Source: Linyphia triangularis (taxonomy: Eukaryota > Arthropoda > Arachnida > Araneae > Linyphiidae). From it: a stretch of DNA of 64,000 nucleotides. Made by a program: the position numbers and the translations under genes. This document shows, in pieces, positions 28,887 to 40,693 of the stretch. The DNA is taken from positions 4,504,201 to 4,568,200 of the forward strand of contig OZ021730.1 in NCBI GenBank assembly GCA_963978545.1, written 5' to 3'. Every line of letters begins with the position of its first letter. Positions within the stretch are counted from its first letter, which is position 1. Below the pieces are notes generated by a model. The model searched no databases, was not told the origin of the DNA, and saw only the letters and a list, made by a program, of their open reading frames with translations.

Positions 28887-31800
28887 TGGCTTCTTTTGTT
28901 TCTTGGAATTGTCGCGGTTTTAGGTCGAGGAAGGATGATGTTAAGAATATTATTTCAACTTACCATCCAGCATGTTTGGCACTTCAAGAAACTTTCTTGA
29001 AGGATCCATATAAATCAAAGATCCGTGGGTATAGTTGTATTAGGAAAGATGTTACCCGTAGTAATACAGTGTCTGGAGGAGTATGTCTTTTTATTTCTCA
29101 TAATTATCCCAGCACTGTAATCACACTACGCACATCTCTACAGGCTGTGGCTGCGAGACTTCATTTACAGTCCCTTCTCACAGTCTGTTGCCTATACCTA
29201 CCGCCACATGCTATCATCCGCCAAGAGGAGCTGAATGATTTGATAGACCAGCTTCCAACTCCATTTCTATTGCTTGGTGACTTAAATGGACACAGTACTA
29301 TGTGGGGTAATGCTAATACGAACCCTCGTGGGAGACAAGTGGAAAAGTTGCTTTCTGATCACTGTCTCTGTCTCCTGAATAATGAGGAGAAAACCTATTT
29401 TCATGAACCCACTAGATTATTCCATTCACTTGACTTAGCCATTTGTTCCCCTATACTTTTGCCATACTTGAATTTTGCTGTTGGGAGTGATCTACATAAC
29501 AGTGATCACTTCCCTATTCTCATTTCGCACACGGGTAGTGGTGGCGTGAACATACGTCTACCTACATACAAATACCACAAGGCGAATTGGGACAGATTTA
29601 CTGAGTTGGCTGTTGTAACAGGAACAATGGTGGACAGTGAGGATGTTGATACTGCTGTCCAAAATGTCACTGAAGCAATTTTAAATGCTGCTGACTCCTC
29701 CATTCCTAAGACATCACCTAGAACACTGCGGCACTGTAAATCATACTGGAATGCAGACTGTCAGTCTGCATACAAGAAACAAAAGAAGCTATGGGGTATC
29801 TTCCGCAGATACCCAACTACAGGAAACCTTATCGCCTTTAAAAAGGCTAAGGCATTTGCTCGTAGAGTTAGACGTCAAAGTCAGAAGGATTCTTGGATAA
29901 GTTATGTATCTTCAATTACTTCTAAAACATCAAGCAAGCAGTTGTGGAAGAAGGTTAGAGCAGCCAACGGTTTGTATCCGGAATATTCTTGTCCGATACT
30001 TCAAACCGGAGCTGCTGTGTTCTCTTCCCCTGAAGATATTGCTAACCTTATAGGTGAAACTTTTGAAAGTGTATCCAGTTCCGATTCTTATAGTCCTGCA
30101 TTTTTAGTGACTAAGAATCGTGCTGAACGGGCTGGAATTAATTTCAAGAGCAATATTGATTACTCCTACAACTGTGACCTTAAGATGTACGAATTGAAGA
30201 GTGCTTTATCTAAAGCACACAACACCAGTCCAGGTCCAGATGGGATCAGTTACCAAATGCTTCGCCATTTAAGTCCAGATTCTCTTTTTAACATCCTTTT
30301 TCTTTTTAATCGAATCTGGAAGGAGAACATCTTTCCTACCTTGTGGCGGGAAGCTACTGTAATCCCCATTCTGAAACCTGGAAAGGATCCCAAGGATCCT
30401 CTGAACTATCGACCGATAGCCTTAACGAGCTGCCTCTGTAAGACCTTTGAACGTATTGTAAACGCCCGACTCTCTTGCATGTTGGAAAAAGATGGATGTA
30501 TTTCACCTTTTCAGAGTGGATTCCGACAAGGACGGTCCACTCTTGATAACATCGTGAAACTAGAAACAGAAGTCCGCAATGCCTTTGTGCAAAGGAATCA
30601 TCTAGTTTCAATCTTTTTCGACATTGAGAAAGCGTATGATCATACGTGGCGATATGGTATCCTGCAAACTCTATTTAATTTTGGTTTTAGGGGTAATCTG
30701 CCCCTTTTTATTCAAAATTTTTTATCATCTCGTGTTTTTAGAGTTCGTATTGGAGCTTCATTTTCAAATTATTTTAACCAATCTGAGGGAGTTCCTCAAG
30801 GTTGTGTTTTAAGTGTCACCCTTTTTAATCTACACATCAGCAACATCCTTCATGTCCTTTCACCCTTTGTTCATGGAACTTTGTATGTTGATGATTTGCA
30901 AATTTCATGCCAAGGATCAAACATGCGCTTAATTGAACGTCAATTACAAACTGCTGTTAACAGACTTGTAGAATGGTGTGAACAAAACGGCCATACATTG
31001 TCACCATCTAAAAGCAGTTGCATCCACTTCTGTAGGAGGAGGGGTCTTCACCCTGACCCTGAAATCCACATACGCAATTCTCCCATCCCAGTTGTGAATC
31101 AGATAAGATACCTGGGAGTTATCTTTGACAATAAGTTAAATTTTCTCCCACATATTGTATACTTGCGCAAGAAGTGCGATAAATCGCTTAATATCCTCAA
31201 AGTACTCTCAAATACTTCTTGGGGTGCTGACCGCACTTCTTTGCTGCGTATCTACCAATCTGTAATCTTATCTCGCATTGATTACGGATGTGTTGCGTAT
31301 GGGTCTGCAGGAGTATCCCTTCTACGAAGGTTGGATACTGTCCATCACACTGCTGCCCGTATTTGTTCAGGTGCATTTCGCACTTCACCCATTGAAAGTC
31401 TGTTGACAGAGTGTAGTCTCCTTCCACTTGACCTTAGACGTAAAAAGTTAATCGCTAACTACTACTGTAGAATAAAATCTGATCCTTCTCATCCTTTACG
31501 GAATTTGAGTCTTGACGCATATCTTGGTAGGCTATATAATGCACGTCCATCTAGCATTCGCCCATTTTCTGAAAGAGCTCAATCTGTTCTGTCGGATGCA
31601 GCTCTAAGTGACCTAGATATCCAGCTGGCTAATTCTCAGATCTTTCCTCCTTGGGATGTTCCATCATTTAATTTTTTAAATCCATTTGCGATGCATTACA
31701 AAGCAGACACTGCCCCAGAAATTTTACAGAAGATCTTTTGTTTACACCGATCTCAGTATAGAGACTATCATGCAGTCTATACTGATGGATCCAAAGCAGG

Positions 31801-32133
31801 TGAACGTGTTGGCTGTGGCGTTGTGTCTGACACATCCACAGTCAGTTTCACGCTTCATAAATCCTGCTCTGTTTTTACTTCTGAGATGGTTGCAATTTTT
31901 TGTGCTCTGCTGCACATTTCTTTGTGCTCCCATCGCAAGTTTTGTGTATACAGCGATAGCTTAAGTGCTCTAACAAGCCTGGAGCACTTTAATAACATAT
32001 GTCATCCAATAGCTCCTGACATATTATCTCTGTTACACAAACTTGAGAGGAAAGGTTTTGTTATTTTGTTTTGCTGGGTACCTAGTCACGTGGGGATTTC
32101 AGGAAATGAATTGGCGGACTCTGCTGCTAAATC
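28886..32133 (+). pseudogene. D1 ORF2: EN-RT and most of RNase H, truncated by D2
   Basis: This is Fam-1 ORF2 from ATG 28886 with all endonuclease boxes, RT including GVPQGCVLS and YVDDLQ, and RNase H up to WVPSHVGISGNELADSAAK (residue ~1082 of 1226). The frame then runs into the D2 leader and stops at 32194. The RNase H catalytic Asp/Glu/Asp set is present, but the C-terminal zinc motif is missing. Residues around 850-970 match B, whereas D1' matches C there, which indicates recombination between lineages. Confidence 0.92.
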
Positions 32134-32769
32134 CCCCTCAGGGGGTTTACTTTCTTTAAGTAAACACGGGCGTCACAACCCCGAGGTGCCCTAGTGATCT
32201 AGCCCTTCGTCTGTTTATACCTTCTCATTTTGGGTTTTATATTTATCGTTTGTTTTCTTTTCCTTCCCTCATTGTGATTACCTCATTTGAGGTGAGGGCT
32301 CCCCTTGAGAAGCTTAGTGCCGCTCTGTTGCCATCAGCTTCTCTCGGGCATTTAATCACCCACGTGTTTGCCGTGCGTGGAGACCCGTGTCCCTGGAAAG
32401 GGGGATCCTGGTAGTTGAGGGACGACATACTGTCCCAATACACTACTTTGGCCCTTGCTTCAGATAAACGGGAGGTACACATTGGTCCCGTGTGTATCAA
32501 TCGGCTGGTCGTCCGACTTCGTCGGCGGCTAGGAATCAAGCGTCCGACTCGTCTGCTGGGAATCTCGTTAAGGGTGGAGACTTCTACAGGGACGAGTCGT
32601 TCGCGTATAGGTACTGGATAACCCGGTAGTGCCATACCGTGCGCAATAGTTGAGTTCTCGTTTTCCTTTTTTTTCATTATTTTTGTTGCTTGCCGGTATA
32701 CACTATCCCCAATAGCGTGGACTCCATGGTGGGTGGGACTCTAGTGCCCGAATCTTTTAACCTACTTTT
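32134..32769 (+). promoter_or_regulatory. Fam-1 5' UTR of D2 (divergent variant)
   Basis: This is a complete leader beginning CCCCTCAGGGGG, with one extra C before it. The TTTACTT...AAGTAAA stem is kept, while surrounding bases differ (CACGGGCGTCAC, CCGAGGTGCCC). It is the most diverged leader in the window. Confidence 0.75.
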
Positions 32770-33912
32770 ATGCAAACTATAGCTTCTTTTTCTTCTCCTC
32801 CTAGTGAGGAGCAACATTGTTCTGACTCGTTACAACAAATTCGTGCAAAATTCTTCATTATACATCGTCAAGAGGGCTCCTTCGAGAAAGTCTCTCCATT
32901 CCTTATAGAAAAGACACTAAAATCGTTGGTTGGTGATACGGCTTCAGTGAAAAAACTGAGGTCCGGGGATTTACTTGTCGAAGTTCGAAACCACCAACAA
33001 GCTAAGAACATTCTTAAGATTGAAAATTTCGGTTCGCTCCCGGTTACTGTGAAGGAACATGGTTCCCTTAACAAATCTCGTGGTGTTGTGTCAGAATCTG
33101 ACTTATACCATACTGCGGAGGACGAGATACTTGATCACCTTCGTGATCAGCATGTTTCAGCCGTCCACCGCATTACAATACGCCGAGATGGGAACATAAT
33201 ACCTACAAAACATCTAATTGTAACTTTTGATTTACCTACTTTGCCGTCTCATGTGAAGGCGGGGTACCTGAATTGCCATGTACGTCCTTATATTCCCAAC
33301 CCACTTCGCTGTTTTAAGTGCCAGAAATTTGGCCACTCTCAAACAGCGTGTCGTGGGGAAACGGAAACATGTGCGCGTTGTGCAGGTACTGGACATGATA
33401 GTGCTAATTGCAAAGCACCCGAGAAGTGTGTCAATTGTAATGGCACACATCCGTCATACTCTCGATCATGTCCACAGTGGGTAAAAGAAAAAGAAATCCA
33501 GACCGTGCGAGTGGGCCAAAATTTATCCTACTTTGATGCTAGGAGACTAGTTGATGCTAGGACCCCTAAAACCGGTGTTGCTTACGCTGATGTTTGTAAA
33601 AAAACTTTCAGCAGTAAAAGCACCCAAACCGAAATCCCTATATCACCTCTTGTTAAGTTGCCTCAAAAGTCATCTGTAGAGGTAACAAAACGACCAACGA
33701 TTGTTAAAAAATCCCTAGCTAAATCCAAAGCTTTACAAACGATAAAATTAAAATCTGCCAAAGGGGGACTTTCTCGAGAGAGGCCCTCTAACCCTTTCAA
33801 CATTCTTCGTTCTTTTAAGGATTCGGATGTGGTGACTCTTCACCCATCTGATGAGGACGAAGACATCACTGAAGAGTCCGACCCTCATTTAAAATTTTCA
33901 CTTGATAGTTAA
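32770..33912 (+). CDS. D2 ORF1: gag-like zinc-knuckle protein
   Basis: This intact 380-residue Fam-1 ORF1 begins MQTIASFSSPPSEEQH. It has FEKVSPFLIEKTL, KLRSGDLLVEV, HRITIRRDG, knuckles CFKCQKFGHSQTAC, CARCAGTGHDSANC and CVNCNGTHPSYSRSC, and the acidic tail DEDEDITEESD. TAATG overlaps the ORF2 start. The copy in D2' lost its first third by deletion and one zinc-knuckle Cys. Confidence 0.93.
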   Translation: MQTIASFSSPPSEEQHCSDSLQQIRAKFFIIHRQEGSFEKVSPFLIEKTLKSLVGDTASVKKLRSGDLLVEVRNHQQAKNILKIENFGSLPVTVKEHGSLNKSRGVVSESDLYHTAEDEILDHLRDQHVSAVHRITIRRDGNIIPTKHLIVTFDLPTLPSHVKAGYLNCHVRPYIPNPLRCFKCQKFGHSQTACRGETETCARCAGTGHDSANCKAPEKCVNCNGTHPSYSRSCPQWVKEKEIQTVRVGQNLSYFDARRLVDARTPKTGVAYADVCKKTFSSKSTQTEIPISPLVKLPQKSSVEVTKRPTIVKKSLAKSKALQTIKLKSAKGGLSRERPSNPFNILRSFKDSDVVTLHPSDEDEDITEESDPHLKFSLDS

Positions 33913-35561
33913 TGGCTTCTTTTGTTTCTTGGAATTGTCGCGGTTTTAGGTCTAGGAAGGATGATGTGAAGAACATAATTTCACTTTACCATCCAGCATG
34001 TTTGGCACTTCAAGAAACTTTCTTGAAGGATTCTTGTACATCTAAGATCCGTAGGTATAGTTGCATTAGGAAAGATGTTGCCCGTGGTAATGCAGTGTCT
34101 GGAGGAGTATGTCTCTTTATTTCTCATGATTACCCCAGCACTGTACTCACACTACGCACATCTCTACAGGCTGTGGCTGCGAGACTTCATATACAGTCCC
34201 TTCTCACAGTCTGTTGCCTATACTTACCGCCACATGCTATCATCCGTCAAGAGGAGCTGAATGACCTTATTGATCAGCTTCCAGTACCATTTTTACTGCT
34301 CGGTGACTTTAATGGACACAGTACTATGTGGGGTAATGATAATACGAACCCTCGTGGGAGACAGATTGAAAAGTTGTTATCAGATCACTGTCTCTGTCTC
34401 CTGAATAATGAGGAGAAAACCTATTTTCATGAACCCACAAGAACATTCCATTCACTTGACTTAGCCATTTGTTCCCCTATACTTTTGCCGTACTTGAATT
34501 TTGCTGTTGGGAGTGATCTACATAACAGTGATCACTTCCCTATTCTCATTTCGCACTTAGGTAGTAGTAGCGTGAACAGCCGTCTACCTACATACAAATA
34601 CCACAGGGCGAATTGGGACAAATTTACTGAGTTGGCTGTTATAACAGGAACAATGGTGGAGAGTGAGGATGTTGATACTGCTGTCCAAAATGTCACTGAA
34701 GCAATTTTAAATGCTGCTGACTCCTCGATTCCTAAGACATCACCTAGAACACTGCGGCACTGTAAATCATACTGGAATGCAGACTGTCAGTCTGCATACA
34801 AGAAACAAAGGAAGCTATGGGGTATCTTCCGCAGATACCCAACTACAGGAAACCTTATCGCCTTTAAAAAGGCTAAGGCATTTGCTCGTAGAGTTAGACG
34901 TCAGAGTCAAAAGGATTCTTGGATAAGTTATGTCTCTTCAATTACATCTAAAACATCAAGCAAGCAGTTGTGGAAGAAGGTTAGAGCAGCCAACGGTTTG
35001 TATCCGGAATATTCTTTCCCGATACTTCAAACCGGAGCTGCTGTGTTCTCATTCCCTGAGGATATTGCTAACCTTATCGGTGAAACTTTTGAAAGTGTAT
35101 CCAGTTCCGATTCTTATAGTCCTGCTTTTCTTGTGACTAAGAATCGTGCTGAACGGACTGGAATTAATTTCAAAAGCAATATTGAATATTCCTACAACTG
35201 TGACCTTAAGATGTACGAATTGAAGAGTGCTTTATCTAAAGCACATGACACCAGTCCAGGTCCAGATGGGATCAGTTACCAAATGCTTCGCCATTTAAGT
35301 CCAGATTCTCTTTTTAACATCCTTTTTCTCTTTAATAGAATCTGGAAGGAGAACATCTTTCCTACCTTGTGGCGGGAAGCTACTGTAATCCCCATTCTGA
35401 AACCTGGAAAGGATCCTAAGGATCCTCTAAACTATCGACCGATAGCCTTAACGAGCTGCCTTTGTAAGACCTTTGAACGTATTGTAAACGCCCGACTCTC
35501 TTACATGTTAGAAAAAGATAAATGCATTTCACCTTTCCAGAGTGGGTTCCGACGAGGACGG
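33912..35561 (+). pseudogene. D2 ORF2 fragment (endonuclease and start of RT), fused in frame to F ORF1
   Basis: The first 550 codons of a Fam-1 ORF2 are present. The endonuclease is complete (SWNCRG, LQET, GDFNGH, SDHFP) and RT is present up to FQSGFRRGR, before the catalytic YVDD. Instead of stopping, the frame continues through 45 bases of F leader into F's ORF1, giving one 1031-codon open frame to 37007. The RT catalytic core and RNase H are absent. Confidence 0.92.
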
Positions 35562-35606
35562 GGTGGTGGGCGGGGGTGTACGTCGAGTTTTGTAAAAAAA
35601 AAAACT

Positions 35607-37007
35607 ATGGATTCTTTTCCTCCTTTAGGCCCGACGGGAGGCCAAATTCTCCAACTTTCAAACGCAAAACGAACAAATGAAAATGAAAATATAACAGCTC
35701 CAAAAAAACTTTCAATTGAAACCAAGGCCCCAACTTTCTTAATAATGCACTCAGAATCAGAACTTTTAGCTAAATCTTCCCCATTCCTTATCCAGAAAGC
35801 AATAAAAGGTGTTTGCGGTAGCGACCCTAAACAAATAAAAAAACTCCGTTCTGGTGACCTGTTCATTGAAACAATTGACAATAAGCAATCCAATTCACTT
35901 CTTAACGTTACATCAATAGCCGGAATCAATGTTCAAGTTTCTCCCCATAAATCTCTCAATTCTTCTCAAGGTGTGGTTTCAGAGTCCGATCTTCTCCACG
36001 TCGAAGACTCTGAACTCACCAAAGAACTCTCATCACAAGGCGTAACAAATTCTCGTAGAATAACTATTAAGAAAGATGGCAATATCATAAGAACTAAACA
36101 CGTAATTTTAACGTTTAACACTCCAAAACTTCCCACCCAAATTAAAGCTGGATACCTTAATTGCAATATTAGACCATTCATTCCCAATCCATTAAGATGT
36201 TTCAAATGCCAAAAATATGGCCATTCAAAACTTACTTGCAGGTCGAAAGTAGAAACGTGCGCAAGATGTAGCAGCAATGAACATCCAACTGAAGGCTGCT
36301 GCAGAGAACCTATATGCGTAAACTGCTCTCAATCCCATCCAGCTAATTCAAAAACCTGTAAAATCTGGCTACAAGAAAAGAAAATCCAAGAATTAAAAGT
36401 AAAAAATAATTTGTCATATCAAGAAGCCAAAACTCTTCATAGTCAGCTTTTTCCAGAACCGAAAGAAAAAAGTTATGCAATAGCCTCAGGTTCATGTAAA
36501 ACAGAAATAGCCATCCAAACACTAATCTCTATTCCAACCAACCAAATTCTAACTCCCGAAAACCTTACGAAATTCTTTCTTCCTCAAACTCAGTCTACTT
36601 CAGCACTATCTCAAACGGTGCCAATTATTTCAAACTCTAAACCCATACCTCCTGCTTCAAAAAATACACAAAAAAGCACACCGAAAAACTCTACCACTAA
36701 AAAATCTGGAACAAATAAAACAACCAAACCTGGTGAAGCCTTAAAGCAAAAAGCTTTCAAATCAAAAGTACACAAAGAACCCGCAACTAAACCAGTAACT
36801 ACTGAAACACCCTTAAAATCATTGCTACAAAAAGTTGCAAACTTGACACCGGCTGATTTAGAAACATCATCAGAGGAAGATGCTATTTCCGGACTTTCCG
36901 ATACCGGAGACATGGAGGTTGAATTAGGCCTTGAAACCCCTCCCAACCTCTTACCAAGGAAGGGGTTCATAAAAGGGGAACAAAAGACCGATAATAAACC
37001 ATCATAA
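35607..37007 (+). CDS. Element F ORF1: Fam-2 gag-like zinc-knuckle protein
   Basis: This 466-residue protein begins MDSFPPLGPTGGQILQ. It has a KSSPFLIQKAIKG box, KLRSGDLFIET and RRITIKKDGN. Zinc knuckles are CFKCQKYGHSKLTC, CARCSSNEHPTEGC and a third with CVNCSQSHPANSKTC. A long basic Lys/Thr/Ser region and the acidic SSEEDAISGLSDTGDMEVE segment follow. The frame is open upstream into D2's ORF2, so it could be made alone from ATG 35607 or as a fusion. It groups with K and G rather than with E and J. Confidence 0.92.
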   Translation: MDSFPPLGPTGGQILQLSNAKRTNENENITAPKKLSIETKAPTFLIMHSESELLAKSSPFLIQKAIKGVCGSDPKQIKKLRSGDLFIETIDNKQSNSLLNVTSIAGINVQVSPHKSLNSSQGVVSESDLLHVEDSELTKELSSQGVTNSRRITIKKDGNIIRTKHVILTFNTPKLPTQIKAGYLNCNIRPFIPNPLRCFKCQKYGHSKLTCRSKVETCARCSSNEHPTEGCCREPICVNCSQSHPANSKTCKIWLQEKKIQELKVKNNLSYQEAKTLHSQLFPEPKEKSYAIASGSCKTEIAIQTLISIPTNQILTPENLTKFFLPQTQSTSALSQTVPIISNSKPIPPASKNTQKSTPKNSTTKKSGTNKTTKPGEALKQKAFKSKVHKEPATKPVTTETPLKSLLQKVANLTPADLETSSEEDAISGLSDTGDMEVELGLETPPNLLPRKGFIKGEQKTDNKPS

Positions 37008-37015
37008 AGTTCAAT

Positions 37016-40000
37016 CTCTTATCCTGGAATTGTCGCGGTTTCCACCACAATTCGGTAGATATAAAACATCTCGTAGATGATTACCAACCAGTCTGTTTCT
37101 GTCTACAGGAGACGCTCTTGAAGTCCTTTCAGAGTTCTCTTGTTAGGGGGTATAGTCCTCTTCGCAAGGACTATACTGGAGGCGGCAGAGCTAGTGGTGG
37201 TGTAGCTATATTTATATCAAACAGCTACCCTTTCACCGTGCTACCACTAACTACAAATTTACAAGCTATTGCCGTTAGAGTAACTTTGCAACATCAACTA
37301 ATCACAGTTTGCTCGATTTATCTCCCCCCTACTCTTAACATCAGACAGACAGACCTCAACAGGCTGTGTGACCAGCTTCCTTCCCCCTTTATTATCATGG
37401 GGGATTTCAATGGCCACAATCCTCTTTGGGGTAGCCTGGATATAAATGGCCGTGGAAGACAGATAGAAAAATTGCTTGAAGACAAAAATCTTTGTCTTTT
37501 GAATAACGGAAAACATACTTACTTCCACACCCCTTCGAGGACGTTTCACTCCATCGATCTTATCTTGTGTTCACCTTCTCTTTATCCTTTATGGTGTTTT
37601 CATGTGGAAAGTGATCTCTATCACAGCGATCACTTTCCTATCCGCATGGAAATGTTGGGAGCTGGTACTCCCCCTCTTGCCCGGCTTCCTCGATTTATTA
37701 TTAAAGCCGCAGATTGGGAACACTTTTCGTCTATTGTCAACTTAACTGATGAAATGGTGAACCAAGATGAGATCGATGTAGCAACAAACTCTATCACACA
37801 GGCTATTTTAGAAGCTGCGCGACTTTCCATACCTGTAACATCTACTAATCTACCGAAAATTCCAAAACCTTGGTGGAACCGCGATTGTAGAATCGCCCTT
37901 AAAAAGCAAAAGAGGTGTTGGGGTAGTTTTAGGCGATATCCCACTGAAGGTAACCTCATTGCTTTTAAATGTGCTCGAGCAGAGGCTCGTAGAATCCGCC
38001 GTCGAAGTCAGAAGGACTCTTGGATGCATTATGTCAGTACTATTACATCTAATACTTCAGTCAAAAGGGTCTGGAACAAAGTGAATAAGATCAAGGGCGT
38101 GTATCCCAGTCAGTCCGTTTCCATCTTAGAGACTGATCAGGGAATAGTTTCAGACCCTAAAGACATCGCTGACTCTCTGGCTGCTGCCTTTGCTAAAGTT
38201 TCAAGTAACTCCAATTATATAGAGCCATTTGCCTCCCATAAGCTTAGAGCTGAGAGTACAAAATTAAATTTTACTTCTATTTTTGTAGAAGAATATAATG
38301 TTGATTTCACGTTGGCCGAGTTGGTGCAAGCTCTTTCCACCACTCACAACTCTGCCGCAGGTCACGATGAAATACATTATATTATGCTAAAACATCTGCA
38401 GCCACTCCAGCTCAAGATTATACTTAAACTTTTTAATCGCATCTGGCGCGAAAATAAGTTCCCAACATCATGGCAGCGAGCTCACATTATCCCAATTGTC
38501 AAGCCAGATAAAGATCCCAAGAGTCCTTCTAGCTATCGGCCTATTGCTTTAACCAGCTGCTTATGCAAATTGCTAGAAAAGATGGTTAATTCCCGACTTC
38601 TCTTTTATCTTGAGGAAAACAATTGTCTCTCTCGGTTTCAGAGTGGGTTCCGACGTGGTCGTGGTACCATTGATAATCTAGTTCTCCTTGAAACATCTAT
38701 TCGGGAGGCATTTGTCAAGCGGAACCATTTGGTGTCTGTATTTTTCGACATGGAGAAAGCCTATGACCGTACTTGGAGATATGGTATCCTCAGAGACCTA
38801 CATAATTTAGGTCTCAGAGGAAATTTACCACTCTTTATTGAGAATTTCCTTTCTCGGAGAGTCTTCCAAGTACGCGTCAACTCTGTCTTATCTGATGAGT
38901 ATATTCAAGAGCAAGGCGTTCCCCAGGGAAGTGTATTGAGTTGCGCACTATTTATCGTGAAGGTCAACGACATTATGACCTGCCTACCACCTGCAGTGTC
39001 TGGTTCCCTTTTTGTCGACGACTTTCAGATATCGTGCGCCTCAATAAACATGTCACTCGTTGAAAGACAAATTCAACTTGCCATCAGAAGGATTACAGGC
39101 TGGGCCAACCAAAACGGATTTACATTCAATGCTCAAAAGACTGTGGCCATGCACTTTTGCAGGAAACGTGAGCTTCATAACGATCCTGAGATTCTCTTAA
39201 ATGGGATTCGGATACCTGTTGTAGCAGAAACAAAATTCCTTGGAATCATCTTCGATTCGAAGCTCACTTTCCTGCCACACATCAAATATCTTAAACTCAA
39301 GTGCACTAAATCCTTGAACCTACTGAAGGTGCTGTCAAACACTTCCTGGGGTGCGGATACCATCTCCATGCTACGAATATACAGATGCCTAGTTCGTTCT
39401 AAACTTGATTATGGCTCGGTGGTGTACGGATCTGCCACAAAATCGGCACTAAAGCTCCTTGATCCTGTTCACCATCAAGGTGTCCGAATCGCATTAGGAG
39501 CCTTCCGTACATCACCAATCCCAAGCGTACTCATCTCATGTACGGAACACTCTTTGAAACTGAGAAGAGACAAGCTTTGTTTAAAATATTATTTTAAAGT
39601 GAAATGTCACCCTCATCACCCACTCTCACAGAATGTTTTTAATCCCTCTCATTGCAGACTCTTTCATGCTCGTCCTGCTTGTATTGCATCATTTTCATTA
39701 AGAATGCGGGAAACTCTTGCACTTCATCTTTTAGATGATTTTAAAGTTCACCCTCTTTTACCTATCTTCCCACCCTGGCATCCTCATCAAATTAAAGTTT
39801 TAAATATTTTTTCTAATTTTAAGAAAAGTGATACTCCGCCCATAGCTTTTACTCAACTATTTTATTACCATCGAAACTCATTTTCAAATTTTAATGCTGT
39901 ATACACAGATGGATCAAAAAGCCAGGGGCATGTGGGGTCAGCTGTTGTTTTTGATAACAGCACACTATCAAAAGAACTACACACTTGTAGTTCTATTTTT

Positions 40001-40693
40001 ACAGCTGAATCCTACGCTATTCTTCTGGCTTTGAATCAAATATTACGAGAAGTCCATAAACAATGGATCGTTTACACAGACTCAAAGAGCTGTGTCGACG
40101 CGCTCCGTAATCCATTGTCACAAACTCACCCTTTCATCCTTAAAATTTTAAAAATTTATACACGTCTTTTACAACAAAATTATAACATCTTCTTTTGCTG
40201 GATCCCAGGTCATGTGGGGATCATGGGAAACGAGCGGGCAGACGAAATAGCACGAAGCGTTAGAGGGGAGAAAAGCAACTGGCTGTGCCTTGATGATATA
40301 TTTAAAGTCTGCACCAACGCTCTGTCCCATACATGGCAGGCCATGTGGGATACAGAGCTTGCAAATAAGTTACACTCTCTGCAACCCTCAACTACTGGTT
40401 TCACCTTCTCTCAACCAAATAGGAAGAGGGAGGTGATTTTAACAAGACTACGCATCGGCCACACTCGTTTTACCCATGTGCACCTTCTGCTGGCAGAAGG
40501 TGCCCCCACTTGCAATTCCTGTGGTGTTCCTTTTTCTGTTGTTCATATTTTATCGGTTTGTCCAGCTTTTAATTCCATACGACTTCGTCTTTTTAACTCA
40601 GCTCATCCACCATTGTCAACGCTTTTAAATTCATCTCCTCACCCTAAACTTTTTGAATTTTTATTAGAAATTGGATTTTATCACCTTATTTAA
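37016..40693 (+). CDS. Element F ORF2: EN-RT-RNase H polyprotein, CTC at the conserved start position
   Basis: This is a complete Fam-2 ORF2 of about 1225 residues counted from the position aligned with J's ATG, which here is CTC. LLSWNCRGFHHN follows. The first ATG (37118) lies after the endonuclease Asn and Glu boxes. Motifs are GDFNGH, SDHFPI, FFDMEKAYDR, GVPQGSVLS, FVDDF, RNase H YTDGSKSQ, TAES, VYTDSKSC and WIPGHVGIMGNERAD, and the C-terminal CNSCGVPFSVVHILSVC. No stop is visible inside. The start codon is uncertain; the coding frame is secure. Confidence 0.88.
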   Translation, partial: LLSWNCRGFHHNSVDIKHLVDDYQPVCFCLQETLLKSFQSSLVRGYSPLRKDYTGGGRASGGVAIFISNSYPFTVLPLTTNLQAIAVRVTLQHQLITVCSIYLPPTLNIRQTDLNRLCDQLPSPFIIMGDFNGHNPLWGSLDINGRGRQIEKLLEDKNLCLLNNGKHTYFHTPSRTFHSIDLILCSPSLYPLWCFHVESDLYHSDHFPIRMEMLGAGTPPLARLPRFIIKAADWEHFSSIVNLTDEMVNQDEIDVATNSITQAILEAARLSIPVTSTNLPKIPKPWWNRDCRIALKKQKRCWGSFRRYPTEGNLIAFKCARAEARRIRRRSQKDSWMHYVSTITSNTSVKRVWNKVNKIKGVYPSQSVSILETDQGIVSDPKDIADSLAAAFAKVSSNSNYIEPFASHKLRAESTKLNFTSIFVEEYNVDFTLAELVQALSTTHNSAAGHDEIHYIMLKHLQPLQLKIILKLFNRIWRENKFPTSWQRAHIIPIVKPDKDPKSPSSYRPIALTSCLCKLLEKMVNSRLLFYLEENNCLSRFQSGFRRGRGTIDNLVLLETSIREAFVKRNHLVSVFFDMEKAYDRTWRYGILRDLHNLGLRGNLPLFIENFLSRRVFQVRVNSVLSDEYIQEQGVPQGSVLSCALFIVKVNDIMTCLPPAVSGSLFVDDFQISCASINMSLVERQIQLAIRRITGWANQNGFTFNAQKTVAMHFCRKRELHNDPEILLNGIRIPVVAETKFLGIIFDSKLTFLPHIKYLKLKCTKSLNLLKVLSNTSWGADTISMLRIYRCLVRSKLDYGSVVYGSATKSALKLLDPVHHQGVRIALGAFRTSPIPSVLISCTEHSLKLRRDKLCLKYYFKVKCHPHHPLSQNVFNPSHCRLFHARPACIASFSLRMRETLALHLLDDFKVHPLLPIFPPWHPHQIKVLNIFSNFKKSDTPPIAFTQLFYYHRNSFSNFNAVYTDGSKSQGHVGSAVVFDNSTLSKELHTCSSIFTAESYAILLALNQILREVHKQWIVYTDSKSCVDALRNPLSQTHPFILKILKIYTRLLQQNYNIFFCWIPGHVGIMGNERADEIARSVRGEKSNWLCLDDIFKVCTNALSHTWQAMWDTELANKLHSLQPSTTGFTFSQPNRKREVILTRLRIGHTRFTHVHLLLAEGAPTCNSCGVPFSVVHILSVCPAFNSIRLRLFNSAHPPLSTLLNSSPHPKLFEFLLEIGFYHLI

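Noticed and set aside
27119..35561. Simple nested insertions of D2 into D1 and F into D2
   Set aside because: After F's tail the sequence is the virus-like gene, not the missing halves of D2 or D1, and no short TSD is present. Nesting followed by large deletions remains possible but needs more steps.
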